Shown piece after piece: positions 8,973 to 19,383 of a stretch of DNA of 64,000 nucleotides. The translations under genes were made by a program, and so were the position numbers. The stretch comes from Amblyomma americanum (taxonomy: Eukaryota; Arthropoda; Arachnida; Ixodida; Ixodidae). The DNA lies in contig NC_135498.1 of NCBI RefSeq assembly GCF_052857255.1, positions 161,534,124 through 161,598,123 of the forward strand, given 5' to 3'. Under the pieces are notes generated by a model. The model did not search any database and was not told where the DNA came from. It saw only the letters and a list, made by a program, of their open reading frames with translations. Position 1 is the first letter of the stretch. Every line of letters starts with the position of its first letter.

Positions 8973-11350
8973 ACAGCGCCCATTCTTGTTCACCTAGTTA
9001 TTTAACTTTCTTAGCCGGGATCTTGGTCGCTGCATGCCACATTCAAATGCACGTTGTTATATTTAAAAACAGCGCAACCGACCACATAACCAGGTCTAAA
9101 AACACACCCTAAGAACTGCTTGTCCTGCAGTTATAGTAAAAGGGATTCGCTTCTCGTGCAGGTCTCATTCTACTCCCTCGACACAAAAGAAAAATCGAAA
9201 GGGTCAGTTCGAGCCTGTGGACCAAAAGAGAATGAAATGCCTTTTCCAATCCTGCATAGCCTGGCAAAGTGGTCAGTTTAGTCCTCCGCCAAAGGAATTA
9301 GTGACCAATGATATAGTGTATAGGCAGTTGGACAGGCGTCACGGCAGTCTGTATTGCACATCGAAGCAAGCAGCCACAAATTGGTATTATTCTGGATTCA
9401 AGAAGAGTGCACAGCGCGGCGGTTCTTTAATTTGCAGTGAATGCTCACCTGTATTCCTAAAAACTTGGGTTGATGCTGTGTCTTTATTTTCACTGCAACT
9501 AGAAAACCGGCCAATCGTATTATGTAGTAAGCTGATCAACGGATTTTAAATAATTATCTTTTTAGCAGGTAAAGTTAGGCGCCTAGTTTCAACTGGAAAT
9601 CTGTAGCCGGCCGTTAGTGATAGCCATATCAGCCTTTAGAATTTCTCAAACTCGATTATCCTCCGCGCTGTGGCTCGATAAAATTTAGCTAAATCGTTCC
9701 AAAATACATGCCCTTTTAAGAAGCATGCATGCAAATCAGCGTTTCCAATTCATGGGCTGATAGTTCTGACGAAGAGAACAATGAAATGCATTTTGGGTTT
9801 ATGATCGTGTTGAAATATGTTGCACAAAATGCGGCATAATCTCGTCGATATTTTGCTTTAGAAATGGAAGCTATGAGACTCGCATCTCTTCAGCCAACAA
9901 CATATCACTCACTTATCGATATTGCTGATAACTTTTCCAGTGCTGGTTGCGCTCAGGAATTTGAGATGAAAAATGAGTGGCAAAAGCCTTAGAAGGCACC
10001 AAGTTTGGACTGCTGTACACTTCCAGCTTCCTTTGGGAGACAAAAAAGACTGCGTTACTAGTTCCGGTCAGTTTTTGCTGTTATTGAACCCGTAGAAAAT
10101 CTCCTAACCTTATCTAGGTAAGCCATAAACCGCACAGAATCATTTAAAAGATCAATGACAAACTGCGAAGAATGTGAGACACAGTACCCTCAAAAATGTC
10201 TTTCATTATTCAAGGTAGCAGCGGGTTGCACACTCACAAGTACTTCAACACCAAGTGTGGAGAAGGCCCACTAACGTTTTATATACAATTGATGCCTTCA
10301 CTCAGTTCAATGTAATCAGTAATTTCTGCATGAATATCTTCGCGCAAATTGTACATTGACTTGCTGGTTATGATTTGTATGACATCTGAATGTGCCATTC
10401 AGAAACGGCACTTTCTGCCCCTTGCAAATAAAGTGCTAAATATACCATTACTATGCATGTAGAGGTTGTCTCTACAAAATTCAAGCAAAAACATTAGCTT
10501 GAATGACACCTCTTTCGGTTTGAAACGTGAGATCATCACTTCATAGCTGCTGCAAATAATATGATACAGGTGCGGGTATTGGCTATGCCTATTTGCATCT
10601 TTGAACCGTGCTGGAAACAAAAAGGTGAACGGCTTTGAGTTATGAATTGTGCACCGTAGGAAAGTACAGAATAGCAAAGTAGGCAAGAAAAAGCTTAAGG
10701 ACACCTCTCTTGGTGCCTTCAGGATTACAGATTTCACCGTCATGAGCATAGAATGGCAAAAAAGTGTTATCTGCTTTTGATGTGATTAGCACGTCTTTCA
10801 CGTTGTGTCTGCAGATGTTCTATCTATGATATTGTTTAGAATTTCAGCGCCTTGCTGGAACTCTAATGCAGATAACCGCGATTGTTAAGAGTAGAAAACT
10901 ATGTTGGTAACATCCAGCACGTCAATGACATCTTTTATCCCCTTTTCTATTGGCGCATACATGAATGTTGACATGCTTTGTGGAGTTGATTTGTGCTGCT
11001 GCGGTGTGGTTTGTTACGGATTCTTGTTGGAAAACAGTGAACTGGTGTATTTGTACCGGCAGCACGAAAACATCTGTTTGAAAAAGTTCCAGCTGAGAAG
11101 CCAATTAAGCTCTTTATTCAAACTGAAACTTGGTGACTTGTAGTTCTGGACTGCGATGCAGAGACCTAGAATCGTTTCTTTTAAGAGGTATATGAAGTCG
11201 GCGAAAACATCTTTTACAGCCGAGTACGGAATTAGCGCTCAAACGTGAGTTTTAAAACTCTAAGGACAGTTTCTTTGACATTTGAGCCAGACAGCGTGAG
11301 AAAACAGCATCTACGCTTCTAAGACGGTAGCTCTCGAGCGACGCGTCGAC
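8973..11350. other. Unassigned AT-rich sequence
   Basis: Several ORFs of 80-116 codons occur here (for example 9217-9549 plus and 10399-10749 minus). They show no motif I can place, have AT-rich codons and are probably fortuitous. No repeat boundary or tRNA-like box is visible. A very old DNA transposon cannot be ruled out. Confidence 0.4.
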
Positions 11351-11429
11351 GCAGATTTCATCAGCAACGCTGTTATTAGTGTCTGCTGAATGCGGAACTC
11401 GAGAAGGCTCTGCTACCACCTCCCATGTA

Positions 11430-12010
11430 GCACTAAGGGGGCAACGAGTTGAGGCCCCCGATAGGTCCAATGTGGGTATTCCATGTGACCCCCAGCGGGA
11501 GAACTATGGGGTTTGCAACCCGCACCCCAATCGGCCCACAGTGGGCTGCCCACAGACCCCAATAGGCCCGATTTTGGACCGAAGCAGCCTCTTGGGCTGC
11601 CCACATTGTTCGCCCAGTGCCGAGCTCTCTTCCAAGAGTGGCTCATTTTTTCTTGCTGAACTGACGTAGGGCAAAGAAATATAAACTTCATCGAACACTC
11701 GAACCTACCTTGAATCTGTAAAGTCTATACTGAATCATGAACCACCTCTGCAGGCTGATGGTGTCGTGGGTTTGCAGTCTGGTGGTGAATGTGCACAGCC
11801 CCACAACGGGTTGCCCACATTCGACCTGCACTGCTTGATGTCAGTAGCTCACGGAACACCACCATCGGTTGTAGTTTATTGAGATGGGTAGGCCCTAAGG
11901 ACGAGCTTAACGTTTTAATCAAGTTAGCCTCTCGGAAATTGGTTTGGTCCCGATGCGGATTCAGAGGGGCAATCCCGATTTGACCCAGCTGACCTGGTCA
12001 ACCCACGGTG
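11430..12010. repeat. Degenerate TGGGC/GCCCAC-rich repeat
   Basis: Irregular recurrences of GGGCTGCCCACA, CCGATNTGGG and ACCCCAATCGG-like words at 11450-11620 and again at 11790-12010. Related wording occurs at 18955-19050, 19315-19360 and 22290-22800. It looks like a decayed short tandem or complex repeat, richer in GC than its surroundings. Unit length is not clear by eye (perhaps 40-60 bp). Confidence 0.4.
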
Positions 12011-12054
12011 CCGATGTAGATGCTATAACCACCAATCATCTCTACTACCTATAA

Positions 12055-12346
12055 TCAGAGGCGTGCATCAGGGCAGGGCACTAGGCGCTCCTCTATTTAA
12101 TGCCTATATAAACAGCATTGTGAACATTGAGAAAAGATTGAAAATCATTTTTACGCTGATGACTGCACGATTTTGTTCTGCTGTCCTGATGTTGATGAAG
12201 TAGTCACCAAGTGTAATCAACTTCTTAATCGGCTCCATGAATGGTCTGATGTTATGCCTCTAAAAATTAATCCGGCAAAAACGAAAGTTCTGTTATTTTG
12301 TGAAAGAAACAAAAATTCTCGCCCAGAAAAATTGTCTGTGGTTTAG
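12055..12346 (+). pseudogene. CR1/L2-like LINE reverse transcriptase fragment, part 1
   Basis: The first frame reads RGVHQGRALGAPLFNAYINS, which fits RT motif B and its surroundings (G-hydrophobic-x-QG...LGPLLFN.YIN). After a frameshift, YADDCTILFC carries the catalytic YADD intact, followed by NQLLNRLHEWSDVMPLKINP and a KTKVLLF segment. That order is typical of CR1/L2/Jockey-group polymerases. The ORF stops abruptly at about 12346, where the nested insert begins, and its likely continuation resumes at 15893. Confidence 0.8.
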
Positions 12347-12438
12347 CTCTGGTTAAACCTGGTAGCTAGCAATAGCTACAGGCCATGTCCACGTTTAGGC
12401 TACTGATGCTACTGACGATTTACTTGGGTAATCTCTGT

Positions 12439-12660
12439 CTATGTTTTGTTCCAATGCTGAAGTCTCGCTTCCTTCAGAGACGCCAAACTAGGCACGTCGT
12501 CTTCTACTGTCGTGGATTCATTGTCGGAGGGTAAGCGAGCTCGTCTACCCGCGTCGTCATTACGACGCTTACCGAGACGTTTAATACGCTCGTCTTCGGT
12601 CTCTTTGGCACGCTGTCTCCTCCTTGTTTCGTTCCGACGCCGAAGTCTGGCTCTTTCAGC
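12439..12660 (-). pseudogene. Arg-rich ORF remnant, STPR-like
   Basis: The minus frame of 73 codons, bounded by stops and without an ATG, starts AERARLRRRNETRRRQRAKE and continues with basic helix-like sequence and an acidic tail TTVEDDVPSL. The spacing of RLRRRN..RRRQRAKETEDER recalls the 23-residue STPR DNA-binding repeats of arthropod proteins such as silkworm FMBP-1. It could equally be any basic coiled segment. It lies inside the nested insert, so it may be a transposon product or captured host exon. Confidence 0.35.
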
Positions 12661-13180
12661 CTAGCCGACTCATCGTTATTCATAACGGCCCAAGCACAAG
12701 GCAGCGTTTCTTCGGCGTCGCGTCAGTGTGTCTGCTACTGGCGTCGCCGGAGGCGAAAATTCCGCGCTTGGAGCGAGGCGACGCAGGGAGACGCAGATAT
12801 CTGGCGATGCCAGATCTCAGCGTCGGCGCCGGAAAAACCTTGTACGAGGAGACTGGTGGGGCCAAGAGCCGCGGCCCGTTTCTGCGAAGGCAGCAGCGCC
12901 CCTTCTCTACCCTTGCTATTGTCCCCCTTGCCCCCGCATAAGGTTCCCGTCACCACTGTGTGGAACGATTAGCTAGTGACAAAGGATAATCGAGGGGCTT
13001 TAATGACGATGTCTCCCCACCCCCGTCTGGAAACGCCAGTTCGTATGCCCTCATGTATTTGGTCGCCCTCTCCTGCGGGCTCTGAGCCATGACGCCGACA
13101 GACAAGACGCTGACGCCACAGCGAACAAACACCGCGGCTCGCCTCCCGCTACGCCGAACCGTATGTATAGACACACTGAG
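12661..13180. other. GC-rich spacer inside nested insert
   Basis: GC-rich with Arg codons on both strands (12700-12900). Overlapping ORFs of 60-105 codons exist in several frames with no domain. I see no supported gene. Confidence 0.4.
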
Positions 13181-13184
13181 ACAC

Positions 13185-13255
13185 AGCGATGGCGTAGAGG
13201 CAGAACGTCCGCCTCGCGAACAAGAGGTCTGGGGTTCAAATCCTGGTGCCGCGCA
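13185..13255 (+). promoter_or_regulatory. tRNA-like module (RNA pol III A and B boxes)
   Basis: TGGCGTAGAGGC (13189-13200) fits the A box and GGTTCAAATCC (13233-13243) fits the B box, at tRNA-like spacing. It precedes the 5' region of the RTE LINE by about 170 bp. It is either a SINE head or an internal promoter-like 5' end belonging to the LINE. It does not fold into a convincing functional tRNA. Confidence 0.6.
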
Positions 13256-15735
13256 ATTCTCCACCGGGTTTGAAAAAGAAATCCCCGCGTCGATGGAATT
13301 GCATAATCATGCCCGAGGTTTGGCCTGATCTCGGTGAACAGATCCGACAACGCACTCCCCCACCAGAAAGAGATTTAGCCACCATAGCGTAGCACTTGGC
13401 CAAAACCTTCTATGAACAAACCAATTAACCCTCGGCCCTCAGTCCCTAGTGGCTGCGGAGCAACTGACCACGACGGCGGTCAGACCTTTGACGCAGCGGA
13501 GGGTGCTAAAAATTTCTGGCTCCGGACAGGCCGCCATTGGAATCTGAACCAGGGAACGTTTAACGCTAGAACGTTATCTAGTGACACCAGCCTAACAGGG
13601 CTGTTCGAGGAACTAGCGGGAATTAAATTTGACATCATATGGCTTAGTGAAGTGGGGAGGACAGGTGAGGTGTATACAGTGCTTAAGGATGGACACATAT
13701 AGCGCTATCGCGGATTAGCGGATAGAAGAGAACTTGGTGTGGGATTCCTCATTAATCAGTATAGAGCTGGCAACGTAGAGGAGCCCTACAGTATTAACGA
13801 GAGGGTAGCAGCTAGTGTAATTAGGTTGAATAGGAGGTACAAGCTGGAAGTGGTGCAGGTCTACGCGCGTGCATCCAGCCATGATGACCGAACCGTTGCA
13901 AGTCTCTATAAGACGTGGAATCAGCAATGAATAAAGTCGCAGTACACTGTACTGATGGGCGACTTCCATACGAAGGTGGGCAAGAAGCAGACTGCTGACC
14001 ACGTTGTAGGCGACTATGGGATAGGATCTAGAAAGAGCAGGGGAGAGTTATTAGTTGAATTCGCAGATAGAAATAATTTACGGACCATGGATACCTCCTT
14101 CCCAAACGAGTGAACAGGAAGTGGTCCTGGAAGAGCCACAATGGCGGGACTAAAAATGAAATTGACTTCATACTATGCGCTCAACCTGGCATCGTTCAAG
14201 ATGTGGCCGTCCTCGGAAAGGTACGCTGTAGCGACCGCAGTATGGTAAGGTTTCGAATTAGCTTAGTCTTGAAGAAAGAACGGAGGAAGCTAGTGAAGAG
14301 GAAGTCCATTAACGAGTTAGCGGTAAGAGGGAAAACACAGTAATTCAGGATATCGCTGCAAAACAGATATTCAACTTCAGCTGTGGAAGGCGATCTTAAT
14401 TTTCAAAGAATGATAATCTTACTGCTATCAATACGGTGTGTGCCGTACAACTAAGTGTTAGGATGGTTCGACAGTATACTGGTAAGCTATCTCAGGTGAA
14501 GGAAGATCTGATTAAGAAACGCCAAAGCATGAGGGCGTCTAACCCTACCGAGAGAATAGAACTGACAGAACTATCAAAGTTCATAAATAAGCGCAAGGAA
14601 GCCGACATAGGGCAGTTTAATACGCAGAGAATCGAGCATGCTCTAAAGAACGAAGGTAGCCTAAAAGCGGTGAAGAGGAAACTATGCATAGGTAAAAACG
14701 AGATGTATGCGTTAAAAGAGAAGGAGGGCAATGTCATTAGCAATATGGATACGATAGTTAACGTAGCCGTAGAGTTCTACACAAATCTTTACAGTAGCCA
14801 ATGTAATCACAGCGTTAATGAGAGAGACAGTAGCGCACAGCTATGTGTCATCCCGCCAGTAACAAAAGAGGAAGTAAAGACAGCCTCATGAACAATGAAA
14901 AGAGGAAAAGCAGCTGGGGAGGATAAGGTAACAGCAGATATGTTGAAGGATGGGGGGAGAATGTCCAAGAAAATATAGCCACCCTCTATACGCAATGCCT
15001 AATGACCTCGGCCGTACCAGAAGCTTGGAAGAATGCAAACATTATCTTAATAATTAAGAAGGGGGACGCCAAGGACTTGAAAAATTACAGACCAATCAGC
15101 TTAGTATCCGTTGCCTGTAAGGTATTTACTAAGGTAATCGCTAATAGAGTCAGGACAACCTTAGAAATTAATCAACCAAATGATCAGGCTGGTTTTCGTA
15201 AAGGATATATCACAATAGATCATATTCACACTATCGATCAGGTGATAGAGAAATGCGCAGAATATAACCAAACTCTATATATAGCCTTCATAGATTACGA
15301 GAAAGCATTCGACTCAGTGGAAACATCAGCTTTCATACAGGCATCGCGTAATCAGGGTGTAGAATAGCCGTATGTGAAAATGCTGGAAGATATCTATAGC
15401 AACTGCACAGCTACCATAGCCCTCCATAAAGTCAGCAATAAAATTCCAATAAGGAACGGCGTAGGCAAGGAGACACGATTTCGCCAATGCTAATCACCGC
15501 CTGTTTACAGGAGGTATTCCGAGGCCTAAACTGGGAACAGTTGGGAGTAAGAGTAAATGTAGAATACCTAAATAATCAGCGATTCGCTAATGATGCTGCC
15601 TTGCTGAGTCACTCAGGAGGTGAACTGCAAATTATGATCAATGAGTTAGACAGGCAGAGCAGAACGCTGGGTCTAAAACAACATGCAGAAAAACAAAGGA
15701 TAATGATCAACTGTTTAGCAAGGGAACAGCAGCAA
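13256..15735 (+). pseudogene. RTE-type LINE, endonuclease and RT, decayed
   Basis: The order is a 5' noncoding stretch to about 13510, an EEP-type endonuclease (WLSEVGRTGEVY keeps the catalytic Glu; GDFHTKVG is a decayed GDFNAKVG), a linker, then RT with NYRPISLVSVACKVFTKVIA, FIDYEKAFDSVE (motif A intact) and FANDAALLS, where the FADD catalytic motif has become FAND. Stops occur at about 13700, 13928, 14112, 14341, 14889 and 15365. It ends at about 15735, where foreign sequence follows, so the C-terminus and TGA tail are missing. It is homologous to 19384-22230 on the other strand. Confidence 0.9.
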
Positions 15736-15892
15736 AGGAGCAGCGGTTGCTCCATTACGAGCGCAACGGCGGAGTTACGTCATACCAGATTGCGCACCGA
15801 GTGGTGCGACCACCGCCGAGGTACAACCACGGCGAAGGTGTGACCACGCTGAAGAGGTGAAGCGGCTACAGTAATGTAGCTCTCGCTACAAA

Positions 15893-16800
15893 AACATCAC
15901 TGGTGGTGTTGAAGAAATTGAAATTGTTAACGAACACACCATACTAGGAGTCACATTTTCTTTACGCCTTACATAGAATTCGGATGTCTAGAGGATAAAA
16001 AAAATATCTCGTTGGTTACAGGTGCAATTGTTCGTTGCCGCGCTTTCCTTACAGCTAAAATAACGCTGTAGATATATAATGCACTATTTGTCTCGCAAAT
16101 ACGCTATTGCTCATTAATATGGTTGACAACTACTAAAATCAACCTAGAAAAAAATTACTTGCTTCAAGAAAATATATGCGCCACATTGCCAACCTTCGTT
16201 ACCTAAGCCACACAAGGCAAGCTTTTGAAATATTCAGTGTGTTAAGTTTTCAAAGTATGTATGAATTCGGCATATTGTTTTCATTTCAACTGTCGTTATC
16301 CTTTAGGTCTATGATTGAAGGCTCTGTGCTATTGAAACAACGATCACACAGTTAATACTCGCAACACAGACACTTTGCTACGTCCCGCTTTCCGCACTGA
16401 CTATAAGTTCCAAGCATTACAGCGCAATCGTCCAATTATTTTAAATTGAAATAAAGCTATAAGTAACCCTACTAAGAAAGCATTGCGCGAATTATATCTT
16501 CACAATCCCTGACTTATCTGAAGTACAGCTGTTTCCTTGTATGTTTTGCAAATAAGTTTTTTTGCACTTTTATATTTTAATTAATGATGACTGCTTTATA
16601 GCTGTCCTGTTTTTTGTAAAAATTGTAACCTGACTGTGTGTTCGCTTTTTGCTTCTTTTTTGCATTAATATTATTATTATTATTATTTTGTGCGTGTAAA
16701 GATTTTCAACTGTGTCTGCTCCTATGCCTTGTAAATTTAATTATATTCAATTGAATTCAATATTTATTTTTTCCAGAAAGTGCCCGGAGGGTCTCCTTGG
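15893..16800 (+). pseudogene. CR1/L2-like LINE, part 2 (C-terminus and 3' region)
   Basis: It resumes as GVEEIEIVNEHTILGVTFS, which matches the region after the KTK motif in CR1-like RTs. It then has IYNALFVSQIRYCSLIWLTT (the LYNSLFHSHLNYC..VWG motif) and a decayed C-terminus. The 3' noncoding part includes an ATT microsatellite at 16666-16690. Together with 12055-12346 it forms one element cut in two by the nested insert. Frames are broken. Confidence 0.75.
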
Positions 16801-17229
16801 CTGCAAGCTGCTTATGCAGCTTGACTAAGGCAATGAAGACCGTTATATAGCAAAGTAACATCATAATATATTTAAAACAAACATGTTGCCTCTAATTTGC
16901 AACAGTAAATACAAGTTTTATATAATATTCGGAGCACTGAAGTTGTAGGAGGTAAATGAGATAAGTCAGGCATCATACAAAACAAAAAAAAACATTTCAA
17001 GAAATGTGCCAAAAACCTTTTACAATTGATTTGCTGAAATGAAGCACAAGAACAGAAATAGAAAAAAACGTAATAAGGTGCAACAAAACAAAGTATAACA
17101 AAGCAAATATTTCCAGAGGATAGCAATAACAATAAACGAGACCTAAAACCTCTTCTATTCAATCCTAAAGTGTTTGTATTTTTGTTTAATATCAGTGGAA
17201 GGTTATGTGATAACGCTTGATTATTATAA
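16801..17229. other. Boundary between two LINE remnants, unassigned
   Basis: AT-rich with A-tracts (16980-17110) and no motif. It may be the 3' noncoding region of the minus-strand LINE that follows. Confidence 0.35.
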
Positions 17230-18560
17230 AAAGTGGTGAGCCGTGCGATTTCTCACAATTCTTTATTTCTTGTGGGTCCGTTAGTGTCACGACGCTGCTG
17301 AGACGCTAATGACATTAGTTTGTTGACTGCTGTAAGGGAGGAAGAGTAGAATGTTTTCAATAGACGAAATTCATAAATTTCCTCTATACTAAGTATTTCA
17401 AATAATCTGAAGGTACTTGTTCTACTGGCCATTGGTTCCTTATTCGCGATATGAAGAATTATTCGCTTTGGTATTGTTAGAAGCCTGTTTCAATTTCTCT
17501 TAGTGGTTGTGCCCCATACTAAAGTACAAAAATTTAGATGAGAATTAAATAATGCTTGATATATCTGAAGTTTGGCTTTCAAAAGAAGTATACTGCGGCA
17601 TTGTGATACAGCTCCTGTAAATGAAGACAGTTTTCTGCATGGATAATTTATATGAGTATATCAGCCTAAGCTAGAAGAGAAGTATACTCCAAGAATTTTG
17701 TTGTCGTCAACCACGTTTATTTCTAGAGTTTCGAACTTAATTGTAAGGTTCGTTTTAACTCCTTTATTCCTGGCGCGAAAAATCATTGCTTTTGTTTTGA
17801 CAGCATTAACCTTCAGTAGGTTTGCTTTGGAGCAAACACACACCTTTCAAGTAATCCGTTACATTTCAGTATTAAATTATTTATATGTTTTCTCCAGGAA
17901 CAAGTAGAGTGCTTTCGTCAGCTTAGATGATAAAATTTGTTGAACAATGTCTTTCATATAGGTGTTGAATAATAGCGGACCAAGAACGCTGCCATGCGGG
18001 ACTCCATATATAATAGGTAGAATCACTGAGTTGTGGTTGTATAAGTGTACAAACTGAGCACTGTTTTCAAGGTATGTTTTGAGTAAATCTTAGCACTTTC
18101 CGCGGATTCCATAAGATTGGAGTTTACTGATTAAAATTTGGGGAAAAATGCTTTGCTAAAGTCAATGAAAACTGCAAGTGCAAACATTTTGTTTTCTATA
18201 TTTTGCAAAACGTTCTTTTATTGCTAATACAGCCATTTCCGTCGACAAGTTTTTCCTAAAGTGAAACTGCGCGCCACACAGAATGTCATGTCTATTAAAG
18301 AACCCAGTTACTCTAACAGAGAATATTTTTTCCCGTGTTTCGAGAAGACTGGATGAATAGATATTGGTCGATAATTTGTTGGCAAGTTGCCATCACCGTC
18401 TTTAAAGACAATTGACGTTCCAGCTATTTTTATTGAATCTGCAAATTTTCCAGACTCTATTACTAAGTTAAATATATCTTCAAGTATAGGCGTTATTATG
18501 CTCAAGGCGTATTTAACGAGCTTTATCTGAAATTATCGGTGTATAACGCCTTTGCTGTTT
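17230..18560 (-). pseudogene. CR1-like LINE reverse transcriptase remnant
   Basis: The minus frame 18308-18505 reads FKDGDGNLPTNYRPISIHPV with FSK following, which is RT motif 1 of CR1/Jockey polymerases. AVFIDFSKAF (motif A) follows near 18150-18180, and NLLKVNAVKTKAMIF and NKILGVYFSSSLG (17661-17843) are the thumb-side motifs. Many stops separate the pieces. It is oriented opposite to the element ending at 16800. Its 5' endonuclease is absent, as in most 5'-truncated LINEs. Confidence 0.75.
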
Positions 18561-18829
18561 GGTAAATCCACAACTGTACTGAAGACATCAGACTCATCAG
18601 TTGGCTCTTAGAATATGCTGTCAATGATGGTGTGCTGTCAATGAAAGGCTGCCTGTGCCTCGTTAAGCTGTATACCTACAGCTTTTATTTCAGGGAGCCA
18701 GCCAGAATTTTCTGTGAAATAAATGCAATAGATTTGCATTGAATTGAAGACTCACGCCAAAAGTTCCCGTTGTACATTCTAGGTAAATTATTGCGCAATA
18801 CTTTTTTAGCGTCAGCCTGACCTAAGCAA

Positions 18830-19369
18830 CCCACCGAAACCGAAATTTACTTTGTAACCATTTCCCTTCCTTAACAACCCAATTACCCAACAAACGGCCT
18901 TGAGCCGCCCTTTCTAAATAAACAGCCCATTCATTCATTCTTTGTAACCACGGGAAAAATGGGCTAAGCGGGCTGCGCGCAGTAAACCTCTGCTGTACCT
19001 TGTGCAGGCAACCCACCATACTTTAGGGCGCTGCGCCGACATCCCATGTTTGTGTTCCGAACTATAGTGGCGTTTGGAGTCCCAGGTAGCCCAGTGCATC
19101 CTCGTAAGTAGGCACAGTCATTCCTGCGCATGATCTCATTGTTTTGCACAATTTAGTTGAAGGTGAGAGCCCAAATCATGTATAATTTGAAGCAATAGAC
19201 TTAAGATGGTGAAAATTATATTACAAATCATCTATGAGTGCACTTGCTACAAATTTCGCATAAAAAAATGGAGCTATGCCGTTGGGTTGAGCACCCCTGT
19301 AGACGACGTAGCGACACCAGCGCCAATGAATTGGCTGCCCCATTTGGGCTTGCCACGTTTTTTCTCGCA
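18830..19369. repeat. Degenerate complex repeat, left of LINE insertion
   Basis: It holds GGGCTGCGC-, GGCTGCCCCATTTGGGCT- and CAGGCAACCCACC-type wording, like 11430-12010. It ends at the target duplication of the RTE LINE and was contiguous with 22264-22830 before that insertion. No coding potential recognised. Confidence 0.4.
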
Positions 19370-19383
19370 TAGCGCCCGCATTT
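19370..19383. repeat. Target-site duplication, left copy
   Basis: TAGCGCCCGCATTT, identical to 22250-22263. It marks the insertion site of the RTE LINE between the two. Confidence 0.85.

Larger units (their letters stand above)
12347..15890. mobile_element. 3.5-kb nested insert with hairpin-bearing ends
   Basis: This insert splits a CR1-like LINE. It starts CTCTGGTTAAACCTGG, followed by a hairpin (GTAGCTA-GCAA-TAGCTAC, 12362-12379), and ends with a hairpin TGTAGC-TCTC-GCTACA (15875-15890). The 325-bp repeat at 55632-55955 has the same start and the same type of end hairpin. The insert is therefore likely a longer, composite version of that family, carrying an Arg-rich ORF region and an RTE LINE that inserted into it. 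No clear target duplication was found. Class is unknown. Confidence 0.45.

Noticed and set aside
9217..9549. Host gene candidate (110 codons)
   Set aside because: No motif, no splice context that I can justify, AT-rich region where ORFs of this size arise by chance.
10399..10749. Domesticated transposase on minus strand
   Set aside because: I looked for P-element or THAP-like motifs in 10000-11200 and found none convincing.
12347..15890. Helitron
   Set aside because: End hairpins are present, but the 5' TC and 3' CTRR termini and the A/T insertion site could not be shown.
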